A stretch of 64,000 bases of DNA from Photobacterium aquae (GTDB lineage Bacteria > Pseudomonadota > Gammaproteobacteria > Enterobacterales > Vibrionaceae): contig NZ_LDOT01000005.1 of NCBI RefSeq assembly GCF_001029445.1, forward strand, positions 124,001 through 188,000, in the 5' to 3' direction. Shown piece by piece: positions 45,852 to 53,727 of the stretch. Made by a program: the position numbers and the translations under genes. Below the pieces are notes generated by a model. The model worked only from the letters and a program-made list of their open reading frames with translations, did no database searches and was not told the DNA's origin. The first letter of the stretch is position 1, and each line of letters starts with the position of its first letter.

Positions 45852-46640
45852 ATGAGTCAGGTTCCTTTGGTGATCAAGTTGGGTGGTGCGGTGCTGTCTT
45901 GTTCCGACACGCTTGAGAAGTTATTCGGGGCAATTGGCCAATACCAGCAGCAGGCACAGCGCCCACTGATATTGGTTCATGGCGGCGGGTATTTGGTCGA
46001 CGAGCTGATGGCCAAGCTGCAGTTCGAGACGGTGAAAAAGGATGGGTTGCGGGTGACGCCATCGGATCAGGTGCCCTATATCGCAGGTGCGCTGGCCGGT
46101 ACGGCCAACAAGCTACTGCAGGGACAAGCGCTGAAGGCCGGGGTGGCAGCGGTTGGCCTCAGCTTGGCTGATGGCGGTTTGTGTCAGGTTGAAGAGCTTG
46201 CCCCCGAGCTTGGTGCCGTCGGCAAGGCCAGCCCTGGCGACGGTACGTTGTTGAGCGCGGTCATGGCGGCCGGCTATGTGCCGATTATCAGCTCGATAGG
46301 ACTGGACGGCAACGGCAAGCTGATGAATGTCAATGCCGATCAGGCGGCAGTTGCGGTTGCGGCGGCGATGAATGCCGAGCTGGTGCTGTTGTCCGACGTC
46401 AGCGGGGTACTGGATGGTAAAGGGCGTCTTATCCCGACTCTGACCGAGACGGAAGCTGAGTCGCTGATCAGCCATGCGGTGATCACCGACGGGATGGTGG
46501 TCAAGGTACGGGCGGCGTTCGCTGCGGCCAGTGCCCTTGGCCAGCCGATAGAGGTTGCTAGCTGGCGTTACCCAGACAGGCTGGCGGCGCTGTTTAGCGG
46601 CCAGAGTATTGGTACTAAGTTTACGCCCGAGAATGGCTAG
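45852..46640 (+). CDS. argB: Acetylglutamate kinase
   Basis: Phosphorylates N-acetylglutamate. It opens [12 protein letters not shown] and has [16 protein letters not shown], the glycine-rich and substrate loops of the amino-acid kinase fold, then [30 protein letters not shown] with the conserved lysine region GMVVKVRAA later. The 262 residues match the short E. coli-type enzyme (258), which usually lacks the N-terminal helix tied to arginine feedback. The gap from argC is 27 bases. Confidence 0.97.
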   Translation: MSQVPLVIKLGGAVLSCSDTLEKLFGAIGQYQQQAQRPLILVHGGGYLVDELMAKLQFETVKKDGLRVTPSDQVPYIAGALAGTANKLLQGQALKAGVAAVGLSLADGGLCQVEELAPELGAVGKASPGDGTLLSAVMAAGYVPIISSIGLDGNGKLMNVNADQAAVAVAAAMNAELVLLSDVSGVLDGKGRLIPTLTETEAESLISHAVITDGMVVKVRAAFAAASALGQPIEVASWRYPDRLAALFSGQSIGTKFTPENG

Positions 46641-46728
46641 GTTCTGGGCGGGATAATTTTCAGTTAACGGATTACACAGAGACAAGCCTGAGCGGGACGA
46701 CCGTCGAGCAGGTAATTAGGAGAGCATT

Positions 46729-47943
46729 ATGAGCAAGGTATCAAAAGTAGTATTGGCTTATTCCGGCGGTCTGGACACATCCGCTATTATTCCTTGGTTA
46801 AAGGAAAACTACGACTGTGAGGTAGTGGCGTTTGTCGCCGATGTCGGCCAGGGCGAGGAAGAGCTGGTCGGGATCGAGGAGAAGGCGTTGGCCTCGGGGG
46901 CATCGGCCTGCTATATCGCCGATCTGAAAGAGGAAATGGTTAAGGATTATATCTACCCGAGCCTCAAGACGGGGGCGGTGTATGAGGGCAAGTACCTGCT
47001 GGGGACGTCGATGGCCCGTCCGATCATCGCCAAGGCTCAGGTTGAGTGTGCCTTGCAAGTCGGGGCGGACGCGCTCTGCCACGGTTGTACCGGCAAAGGC
47101 AACGATCAGGTCCGTTTCGAGAGCACCTATGCGGCGCTGGCTCCGCAGCTGGCGGTGATTGCGCCTTGGCGAGAGTGGGACTTGCGCAGCCGTGAGGCTC
47201 TGCTTGATTACCTTGCCGAGCGCAATGTGCCGACGACGGCCACGCTCGAGAAGATCTATTCGCGCGATGCCAATGCTTGGCATATTTCGACCGAGGGCGG
47301 GGTGCTTGAAGATACCTGGAACCAGCCGAACGAACTGTGCTGGGTGTGGACCAAAGATCCCGAGCAGGCTCCGGATCAGCCGGAGTTGGTTTCGCTGCAG
47401 GTTGAAAAAGGCGAGGTGGTAGCCGTCGACGGTGAGGCAATGAGCCCCTACAACGCTTTGGCCTACCTCAATGCCAAGGGGGCGGAGCACGGTGTCGGCC
47501 GTATCGATATCGTCGAGAACCGTCTGGTGGGGATCAAGTCGCGTGGCTGCTACGAGACTCCGGGGGGCACCATCATGATGGAAGCTCTGCGTGCCGTTGA
47601 GCAACTGGTGCTTGATAAAGAGTCTTTCGAGTTCCGCCAGACTCTTGGCCTCAAGGCCTCGCACCTGATTTACGACGGGCGTTGGTTTACCCCGTTGTGC
47701 AAGTCGCTGTTGGCAGCTGCCGATGAGCTGGCTCAGGACGTCAGCGGCGAGGTGGTGGTTAAGCTCTACAAGGGGCAGGCCACTGTTGTGCAGAAGCGTT
47801 CTTCCAACAGCTTGTACTCGGAGGAGTTCGCGACTTTCGGTGAGGACGAGGTTTATGATCACAGCCATGCAGGCGGCTTTATCCGTCTTTACTCGCTGGC
47901 GAGCCGTATCCGTGCTTTGAACGAACAGAAGAAAAACCAGTAA
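46729..47943 (+). CDS. argG: Argininosuccinate synthase
   Basis: Joins citrulline and aspartate with ATP. The 404-residue protein begins [23 protein letters not shown] (PP-loop), has [13 protein letters not shown] and [20 protein letters not shown]. This is the shorter class of ArgG, unlike the 447-residue E. coli form. AGGAG lies before the ATG. It sits 88 bases after argB in the same operon. Confidence 0.97.
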   Translation: MSKVSKVVLAYSGGLDTSAIIPWLKENYDCEVVAFVADVGQGEEELVGIEEKALASGASACYIADLKEEMVKDYIYPSLKTGAVYEGKYLLGTSMARPIIAKAQVECALQVGADALCHGCTGKGNDQVRFESTYAALAPQLAVIAPWREWDLRSREALLDYLAERNVPTTATLEKIYSRDANAWHISTEGGVLEDTWNQPNELCWVWTKDPEQAPDQPELVSLQVEKGEVVAVDGEAMSPYNALAYLNAKGAEHGVGRIDIVENRLVGIKSRGCYETPGGTIMMEALRAVEQLVLDKESFEFRQTLGLKASHLIYDGRWFTPLCKSLLAAADELAQDVSGEVVVKLYKGQATVVQKRSSNSLYSEEFATFGEDEVYDHSHAGGFIRLYSLASRIRALNEQKKNQ

Positions 47944-47993
47944 GACCCATAACGATAATGAGCAAGTCGGATAAGTAGGATAGGAGAAGTACC

Positions 47994-49871
47994 ATGGCAC
48001 TCTGGGGCGGACGGTTCAGCCAGGCAGCTGATACGAGGTTTAAGCAGTTCAACGACTCTTTGCGGTTTGACTATCGGCTGGCAGAGCAGGACATTGTCGG
48101 TTCGATTGCGTGGTCGAAGGCGCTGCGTCAGGTTAACGTGCTGAGCGAAGAGGAGCAGCAGAGGCTGGAGCTGGCGCTCAACGAGCTTAAGCTGGCCGTG
48201 ATGGAAGACCCGTCTCAGATCCTCCAGTCCGATGCGGAAGACATCCATAGCTGGGTTGAGCAGCAGCTCATCGGCAAGGTGGGCGATCTGGGCAAGAAGC
48301 TTCATACCGGGCGTTCGCGTAATGATCAGGTCGCGACCGATCTCAAGTTGTGGTGTCGCCAGCAGGGCCAGCAGCTGCTGCTGATGCTCGACCACCTCCA
48401 GAACCAACTGGTGACGGTGGCGAGGGTGCATCAGGCGACGGTCTTGCCGGGGTATACCCACCTCCAGCGTGCCCAGCCGGTCACGTTTGCCCACTGGTGC
48501 CTGGCCTATGTCGAGATGTTCGAGCGTGATTACTCGCGTTTGCAAGATGCCCTGAGCCGTTTGGATACTTGCCCGCTTGGCTCGGGGGCGCTGGCCGGTA
48601 CGGCTTACCCGATAGACCGTGAGGTTCTTGCCCATAGTTTGGGTTTCCACCGGGCAACCCGCAACAGCCTTGATTCGGTTTCCGATCGCGACCATGTGAT
48701 GGAGCTGCTGTCGACGGCCTCGATTTCAATGCTTCACTTGTCGAGGATGGCCGAGGACCTGATTTTCTACAATTCCGGGGAGTCGAACTTTATCGAGCTG
48801 GCCGATACCGTGACCTCGGGATCGTCATTGATGCCGCAGAAGAAAAATCCCGATGCCCTTGAGCTGATCCGTGGTAAGTGCGGGCGGGTATATGGCTCGT
48901 TGGCCGGGATGATGATGACGGTCAAGGCACTCCCGCTGGCCTACAACAAGGACATGCAGGAGGACAAGGAAGGGCTGTTCGATGCGCTGGATACCTGGCA
49001 TGAGTGTATGGAGATGGCGGCTCTGTGCTTCGACGGGATCAAAGTCAACAAGGACCGTACCCTCGAGGCGGCGATGCAGGGGTATTCCAATGCCACCGAG
49101 TTGGCGGACTATCTGGTTGCCAAGGGGATCCCGTTCCGTGAAGCCCACCATATCGTCGGGGTTGCCGTCGTGGCGGCGATCAAGAAGGGCTGCGCCCTCG
49201 AGGAGCTATCGCTCGAGGAGATGCGAGCCTTTTCGCCGGTGATTGATGTTGATGTCTATCCGATCCTGACCATTGAGTCATGCCTTGAGAAGCGCTGCGC
49301 GCTGGGCGGCGTGGCGCCGAATCAGGTCGACCATGCAATTGGCCAGGCAGAAAAGCGGCTTGAGAAGCGTTATTCGCCGGGGGTGAAGGTACGCGGTGCG
49401 CGGCTGACCGATCTCGATGCCATCGAGGGGATGGTGGCCTATTGGGCCGGGCTCGGCGAGAACCTGCCGCGGATGCGCAACGAGCTGGTGCGGGATATCG
49501 GGTCGTTTGCGGTTGCCGAGCATCATGGGACAGTGACCGGCTGTGCCTCGCTGTATGTCTATGACTCGGGACTGGCAGAAATCCGCTCGCTCGGGATTGA
49601 GGCGGGCTGGCAGCAGCAAGGACAGGGGCGGGCGGTGGTCGACCATCTTGTCGAAAAGGCGGCGCAGATGGCGATCAAGAAGGTTTTCGTTTTGACCCGG
49701 GTGCCTGAATTCTTCATGAAGCAGGGCTTTGTCCCTACCTCGAAGAGCTTGTTGCCCGAAAAGGTGATGAAAGACTGCGACCGTTGCCCGCGTCAGCATG
49801 CCTGTGACGAGGTGGCATTGGAAGTCAGGTTGGATCAGGAGCAGCAGATCCCGACGGTCAGTGTCGCCTAA
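47994..49871 (+). CDS. argH: Argininosuccinate lyase fused to an N-acetyltransferase domain (ArgHA)
   Basis: A 625-residue two-domain protein. Residues 1 to about 458 are argininosuccinate lyase ([41 protein letters not shown]; signature [20 protein letters not shown]). From about 464 a GNAT domain follows ([57 protein letters not shown]), like the acetyltransferase part of ArgA. The end carries a [10 protein letters not shown] motif. Such ArgH(A) fusions are known in Vibrio and Moritella and can make acetylglutamate, the first step of the pathway. AGGAG precedes the start. Confidence 0.95.
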   Translation: MALWGGRFSQAADTRFKQFNDSLRFDYRLAEQDIVGSIAWSKALRQVNVLSEEEQQRLELALNELKLAVMEDPSQILQSDAEDIHSWVEQQLIGKVGDLGKKLHTGRSRNDQVATDLKLWCRQQGQQLLLMLDHLQNQLVTVARVHQATVLPGYTHLQRAQPVTFAHWCLAYVEMFERDYSRLQDALSRLDTCPLGSGALAGTAYPIDREVLAHSLGFHRATRNSLDSVSDRDHVMELLSTASISMLHLSRMAEDLIFYNSGESNFIELADTVTSGSSLMPQKKNPDALELIRGKCGRVYGSLAGMMMTVKALPLAYNKDMQEDKEGLFDALDTWHECMEMAALCFDGIKVNKDRTLEAAMQGYSNATELADYLVAKGIPFREAHHIVGVAVVAAIKKGCALEELSLEEMRAFSPVIDVDVYPILTIESCLEKRCALGGVAPNQVDHAIGQAEKRLEKRYSPGVKVRGARLTDLDAIEGMVAYWAGLGENLPRMRNELVRDIGSFAVAEHHGTVTGCASLYVYDSGLAEIRSLGIEAGWQQQGQGRAVVDHLVEKAAQMAIKKVFVLTRVPEFFMKQGFVPTSKSLLPEKVMKDCDRCPRQHACDEVALEVRLDQEQQIPTVSVA

Positions 49872-49906
49872 GTGCCGCGGTGGAAACCGTTGAACCGTTT
49901 ATTGCT

Positions 49907-49934
49907 CAGCCCGGCCATTGTGCCGGGCTGTTTT
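49907..49934 (+). terminator. Terminator of the arg operon
   Basis: CAGCCCGGC and GCCGGGCTG pair around CATTGT and are followed by TTTT, 36 bases after the argH stop. Confidence 0.9.
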
Positions 49935-49936
49935 AG

Positions 49937-50185
49937 TTATGGCCTTTTGCTGCGTTGTTTGGCGGCGTTGAGCTGTCTTGCCCGGATCAGGTGGGCGGCG
50001 AGCAGCAACGAGGTGGCGATAGCGGCGACCAGTGTGGTGATGGCCCCGACGGTTGCCGGAGTGTCGCGGAAGCCTATTCCCCATAGCAACCATGCCAACG
50101 GTGCGGTGATTGCCAATTGCTTCATGCAGCGGCGGCAGCGGCCGAGTTTTGCGAGAAAGACAGATTGGCAGGAACGGCAAGACAT
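49937..50185 (-). CDS. Small membrane protein, DUF3624-like
   Basis: An 82-residue protein with N-terminal cysteines in MSCRSCQSVFLAKLGRCRRCMKQL (CxxC and CRRC, a possible zinc knuckle) and then two hydrophobic segments (about 25-38 and 47-66), ending in a basic tail. I match this from memory to the Vibrio DUF3624 family. The ribosome site is modest (GAGA, 8 bases). It is convergent with argH and stands alone. Function unknown. Confidence 0.65.
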   Translation of the reverse strand: MSCRSCQSVFLAKLGRCRRCMKQLAITAPLAWLLWGIGFRDTPATVGAITTLVAAIATSLLLAAHLIRARQLNAAKQRSKRP

Positions 50186-50256
50186 GGTGATTTCTCGGCA
50201 GTGGAGGGGGAAAAGGACGGTATTGTAGATCGCCTGTAGCTGGTGGAGGAAGGAAT

Positions 50257-50284
50257 AAAAAAGCCCCCGCCGGATGGCAGGGGC
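50257..50284 (-). terminator. Terminator after the flavin disulfide reductase gene
   Basis: GCCCCCGCC and GGCAGGGGC pair around GGAT (one wobble on the minus-strand RNA); the A-run 50257-50262 gives a six-U tail on the minus strand. Confidence 0.9.
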
Positions 50285-50309
50285 AGATCGGTAGTGCTAG
50301 GAGAGCCGA

Positions 50310-51767
50310 TTAACAGCCTGGACCGCAATCCAAGCAGTGCTTGATCATTTCAGGCCCGAGCTGGAGCTTGGCATTGAGGTCGCGCAGTGCGGTGCGGACG
50401 CCTTCCTCGATAACCGGGTGGTAGAACGGCATGTCCAACATCTCAGAAACCGTCATCTTGTTTTGGTGTGCCCAAGCCAGTAGGTGGGCAAGGTGCTCGG
50501 CGTTAGGACCCATCATCTCGGCGCCTAGGAAGCGGCCAGTACCTTGTTCGCCGTAGACGTGCAGCATCCCTTTGTTGCGCAGCATCACCCGTGAGCGGCC
50601 CTGGTTCTCAAAGGAGACTTCACCCGTTGCGAAACAACCGCAAGTGCCTAGGCGAGTCTGAAGCTGTTTGTAGGTCTCGCCGACCATGGCAATCTGCGGG
50701 TCGGAGAACACAGCTGAGATCACAGAGCGGCGAAGACCGGCTCGGATATCAGGGAAGCGGCCAGCATTGTCACCGGCAATACGTGCCTGATCGGCTGCTT
50801 CGTGCAGTAGCGGAATTTGGTTGCTGGCATCGCCGGCGATGAAAATCGTCTCGACCGATGTTTGCAGCGTGTAGTAATCCGCTGCAGGTACGCCGCGCTC
50901 ATCCAGCTTGAGGCTGGTGTTTTCAAGGCCGAGCTTGTCAACGTTAGGGCGGCGGCCGGTTGCAGCCAGGACATAGTCGACGATAAAGGTCTCTAGTTCG
51001 CCGTCGTGGTTGATGAATTGGATCTCAACCTTGTCCTCACCCTCGATACGCTTCATGCTTTCGATTTTTACATCGGCATCAAGGTAGAATTCTTCTTTGA
51101 ACGCCTTGTCGGCATAACCCATGATCTCTGGATCTGTCAGCGGGCCGACTTGGCCGCCGATACCGAATAGTTTCACCTTCACACCCAGACGGTGTAGGGC
51201 TTGGCCCAGTTCGAGGCCGATAACCCCCGGACCGAAAACGGCAACAGCTTCTGGCAGATCATCCCAGTTGAACACGTCGTCGTTGATCACGAGGCGGTCG
51301 CCCAGCTCGTTCCATACTGCCGGGTAGGCAGGGCGAGAGCCGGTGGCAATCACAATGCGCTTGGCGTTGATTTGGGTATGGTCGTCAACAAGCAGAGTGT
51401 TGTTGTCGATAAATTTGGCATAACCGGCAAGTTTGTCTTCGGCTGGGATCTCGTCTACCCCTTCTAGAACGAAGCCGACAAAGCGGTCACGCTCGCGCTT
51501 GACGCGATCCATCACCTCGCGGCCGTTGATGACGATTTCACCCTGCGGGTGGATACCGAAGCCTGGCGCCTTCTCGATTTGGTGAACGCTTTCAGCTGCG
51601 GCGATAAGAAGTTTTGATGGCATGCAGCCAACGCGGGCACAGGTAGTGCCGTAAGGGCCGCCTTCGATCATCACAACGCTGTCGGTGTAAGCCTTGGCTG
51701 CGCGGTAGGCACCCAGTCCGGCGGTACCACCACCAATCACTGCAACATCAACATTCAGGGTATTCAT
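50310..51767 (-). CDS. Dihydrolipoyl dehydrogenase-like flavin disulfide reductase with a C-terminal Cys motif
   Basis: A 485-residue member of the pyridine nucleotide-disulfide oxidoreductases: VDVAVIGGGTAGLGAYRAAK binds FAD, TTCARVGCMPSK holds the redox pair C43/C48, VAVFGPGVIGLELGQAL binds NAD(P)H, TIFIAGDASN binds FAD again, and FYHPVIEEG holds the His-Glu pair. It ends in HCLDCGPGC (C478, C481, C485), unlike ordinary Lpd. No pyruvate or oxoglutarate dehydrogenase genes are near; it follows the Prx-Grx hybrid gene and the OxyR site, suggesting a peroxide-defence reductase. GGAG precedes the ATG at 51767. Confidence 0.85.
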   Translation of the reverse strand: MNTLNVDVAVIGGGTAGLGAYRAAKAYTDSVVMIEGGPYGTTCARVGCMPSKLLIAAAESVHQIEKAPGFGIHPQGEIVINGREVMDRVKRERDRFVGFVLEGVDEIPAEDKLAGYAKFIDNNTLLVDDHTQINAKRIVIATGSRPAYPAVWNELGDRLVINDDVFNWDDLPEAVAVFGPGVIGLELGQALHRLGVKVKLFGIGGQVGPLTDPEIMGYADKAFKEEFYLDADVKIESMKRIEGEDKVEIQFINHDGELETFIVDYVLAATGRRPNVDKLGLENTSLKLDERGVPAADYYTLQTSVETIFIAGDASNQIPLLHEAADQARIAGDNAGRFPDIRAGLRRSVISAVFSDPQIAMVGETYKQLQTRLGTCGCFATGEVSFENQGRSRVMLRNKGMLHVYGEQGTGRFLGAEMMGPNAEHLAHLLAWAHQNKMTVSEMLDMPFYHPVIEEGVRTALRDLNAKLQLGPEMIKHCLDCGPGC

Positions 51768-51798
51768 AGGTTCTCTCCAATCCAAATCTTGCCGGGTT

Positions 51799-51817
51799 GG
51801 GCCCGCAGTGCGGGCCC
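51799..51817 (-). other. GC-rich hairpin between the Prx-Grx and flavin reductase genes
   Basis: GGGCCCGC and GCGGGCCC pair perfectly around AGT. No U-run follows, so it may stabilise or segment a shared transcript rather than end it. Confidence 0.55.
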
Positions 51818-51837
51818 TTATTGTTATAGGTGCTGGG

Positions 51838-52566
51838 TTAGCCCAGGTAGGCTTCTAGCTCTTCGCTACCGCCGATGTGCTTACCGCCGATGAATACCTG
51901 AGGTACAGTGCTGCGGCCCGATACTGCGCGCAGGCTCACTGTTGTCGCGTCTTTGCCTAGTACGACTTCTTCGTACTGCAAGCCCTTGTCAATCAGGTTT
52001 TGCTTGGCTTTGGCACAGAATGGACAGCCTGGCTTGGTGAATACTGTGATTGACTCCTGCAGTTTGTGGTCAGGGGCAATGTAGTTCAGCATGGTGTCGG
52101 CATCTGATACTTTGAACGGGTCGCCTGGTTCTTCGTTTTCGATGAACATTTTTGTCACAACGCCGTTCTTAACCAGCATGCTGTAGCGCCATGAGCGAGG
52201 ACCGAAGCCTAGGTCTTCTTTGTCTACCAGCATGTCCATCCCTTTGGTGAATTCACCGTTGCCGTCAGGGATGAAGGTGATGTTTTCAGCTTCTTGGTCG
52301 GCTTTCCAAGCGTTCATTACGAAGGTATCGTTAACGGATACACATAGGATGTCGTCAACGCCATTCTCAGCAAATACCGAAGCCAACTCGTTGTAACGTG
52401 GTAGGTGGCTTGATGAACATGTTGGGGTGAATGCGCCAGGCAGGCTGAATACAATCACTGTTTTGTTGGCAAATAGTTGCTCGGTAGTCACGTCAACCCA
52501 CTGGTCGCCTTTGCGAGTGTGGAAAGTAACTTGTGGTACTGCGTGGCCTTCTTTAGATACGAACAT
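51838..52566 (-). CDS. Peroxiredoxin-glutaredoxin hybrid protein
   Basis: A 242-residue peroxidase fusion. Residues 1 to about 165 are a Prx5-type peroxiredoxin ([19 protein letters not shown] with peroxidatic C50; [13 protein letters not shown]), and from about 170 a glutaredoxin domain follows ([18 protein letters not shown] with C181/C184; [19 protein letters not shown]). Such hybrids reduce peroxides using glutathione and are known from Haemophilus and Vibrio. It is divergent from oxyR across an OxyR site and probably co-transcribed with the flavin reductase gene. Confidence 0.96.
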   Translation of the reverse strand: MFVSKEGHAVPQVTFHTRKGDQWVDVTTEQLFANKTVIVFSLPGAFTPTCSSSHLPRYNELASVFAENGVDDILCVSVNDTFVMNAWKADQEAENITFIPDGNGEFTKGMDMLVDKEDLGFGPRSWRYSMLVKNGVVTKMFIENEEPGDPFKVSDADTMLNYIAPDHKLQESITVFTKPGCPFCAKAKQNLIDKGLQYEEVVLGKDATTVSLRAVSGRSTVPQVFIGGKHIGGSEELEAYLG

Positions 52567-52680
52567 AATCGAATTCCTTATTAAATTTGTGATGTTTGTT
52601 TGGTCATTTGCAACCGGAGCTTATCTTTTCTTGCTCCCTGTTGATGTGATGATTATGCGATTTCCAGCTTGATAGTTCTA

Positions 52681-52717
52681 ATTGTTTGCTGCTATGGTTT
52701 TGATAGTTAATTCCTAT
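52681..52717. promoter_or_regulatory. Tandem OxyR-binding site
   Basis: ATTG-N7-CTAT, a 7-base spacer, then ATAG-N7-CTAT. This reproduces the full four-element OxyR consensus ATAG-N7-CTAT-N7-ATAG-N7-CTAT with one changed base. It lies 14-50 bases before oxyR and 115-151 bases before the divergent Prx-Grx gene, suiting autorepression and peroxide activation. Confidence 0.85.
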
Positions 52718-52730
52718 CAAAGTGGTAAGC

Positions 52731-53648
52731 ATGAATATCCGAGACTTGGAGTATTTGGTCGCGCTGTCGGAGCACAAGCATTTCCGCAAGGCTGCCGAGG
52801 CCTGTTTTGTTAGCCAGCCGACCTTGAGCGGGCAAATCCGCAAACTGGAAGATGAGTTGGGTGTTGCCCTATTGGAGCGTACGAGCCGCAAGGTCTTGTT
52901 CACCGATGCTGGCTTGGGGCTGGTGGCGCAGGCTCAGAAGGTACTGTTGGAGATCAAAGTTCTCACCGAGATGGCCAGCCAGCAAGGGGACAGCATGAGC
53001 GGGCCGCTTCATATTGGCTTTATCCCGACGGTCGGGCCTTATCTGCTGCCTTATATCATTCCGCAGATAAAAGCGCGCTTCCCCGAACTTGAGCTTTTCC
53101 TCCATGAGGCTCAGACCCACCAACTTGTCCATCAGCTCGAAGAGGGCAAGATCGACTGTATGATCCTCGCAGCGGTCAAAGAATCCGAACCGTTTATCGA
53201 GTTGCCGCTCTATCAAGAGCCGATGGTGGTTGCGGTGCCGGAAGACCATGCGTGGGCCGGGTTGGACAAATTGGCTATGACCCAGCTTCATGGCGAAACC
53301 CTGCTGATGCTGGGTGATGGCCATTGCCTGCGCGATCAGGCGATGGGCTTTTGTTTCGCGGCCGGGGCGGTGGAAGATGGGAGCTTCCAGGCGACGAGTC
53401 TTGAGACACTGCGCAATATGGTGGCGGCTGGTAGTGGGATTACTTTATTGCCGCAGCTGGCGACGCCGAGCGAGCGCTGCCGCGATGGCGTTTGCTATAT
53501 CAAGGCCTGTGAGCCCGTGCCGAGCAGATTGATCACCTTGGCTTATCGTCCAGGCTCCCCGCTCAAGGGGCGTTATGAGATTTTGGCCGAGTTGGTTTCA
53601 GAGTTCATGACTGGTCATTTCGAGCCTGCCAGTAATAGTGCGGCGTGA
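52731..53648 (+). CDS. oxyR: Peroxide-sensing regulator OxyR
   Basis: A LysR-type regulator of 305 residues. The N-terminal helix-turn-helix reads MNIRDLEYLVALSEHKHFRKAAEACFVSQPTLSGQIRKLE. The redox pair is C199 and C208 in DGHCLRDQAMGFC, the same numbers as in E. coli. The ATG at 52731 gives the known N-terminus; the GTG at 52722 is not needed. The ribosome site is weak. A tandem OxyR site lies in its promoter. Confidence 0.97.
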   Translation: MNIRDLEYLVALSEHKHFRKAAEACFVSQPTLSGQIRKLEDELGVALLERTSRKVLFTDAGLGLVAQAQKVLLEIKVLTEMASQQGDSMSGPLHIGFIPTVGPYLLPYIIPQIKARFPELELFLHEAQTHQLVHQLEEGKIDCMILAAVKESEPFIELPLYQEPMVVAVPEDHAWAGLDKLAMTQLHGETLLMLGDGHCLRDQAMGFCFAAGAVEDGSFQATSLETLRNMVAAGSGITLLPQLATPSERCRDGVCYIKACEPVPSRLITLAYRPGSPLKGRYEILAELVSEFMTGHFEPASNSAA

Positions 53649-53678
53649 TCGAACTAGGCAGCCTTGGTTGCGAGGAAT

Positions 53679-53709
53679 AAAAAAAGAGCGCCATCACGGC
53701 GCTCTTTTT
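53679..53709. terminator. Bidirectional terminator between oxyR and mrcA
   Basis: AGAGCGCC and GGCGCTCT pair around ATCAC, with A- and T-runs on the two sides; the genes converge here. Confidence 0.92.
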
Positions 53710-53727
53710 GTTTCGGGTGGGGGAGTA

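Noticed and set aside
46798..48000. 400-codon minus-strand frame across argG
   Set aside because: Antisense to a clear argG with all its motifs; composition is that of a mirrored frame.
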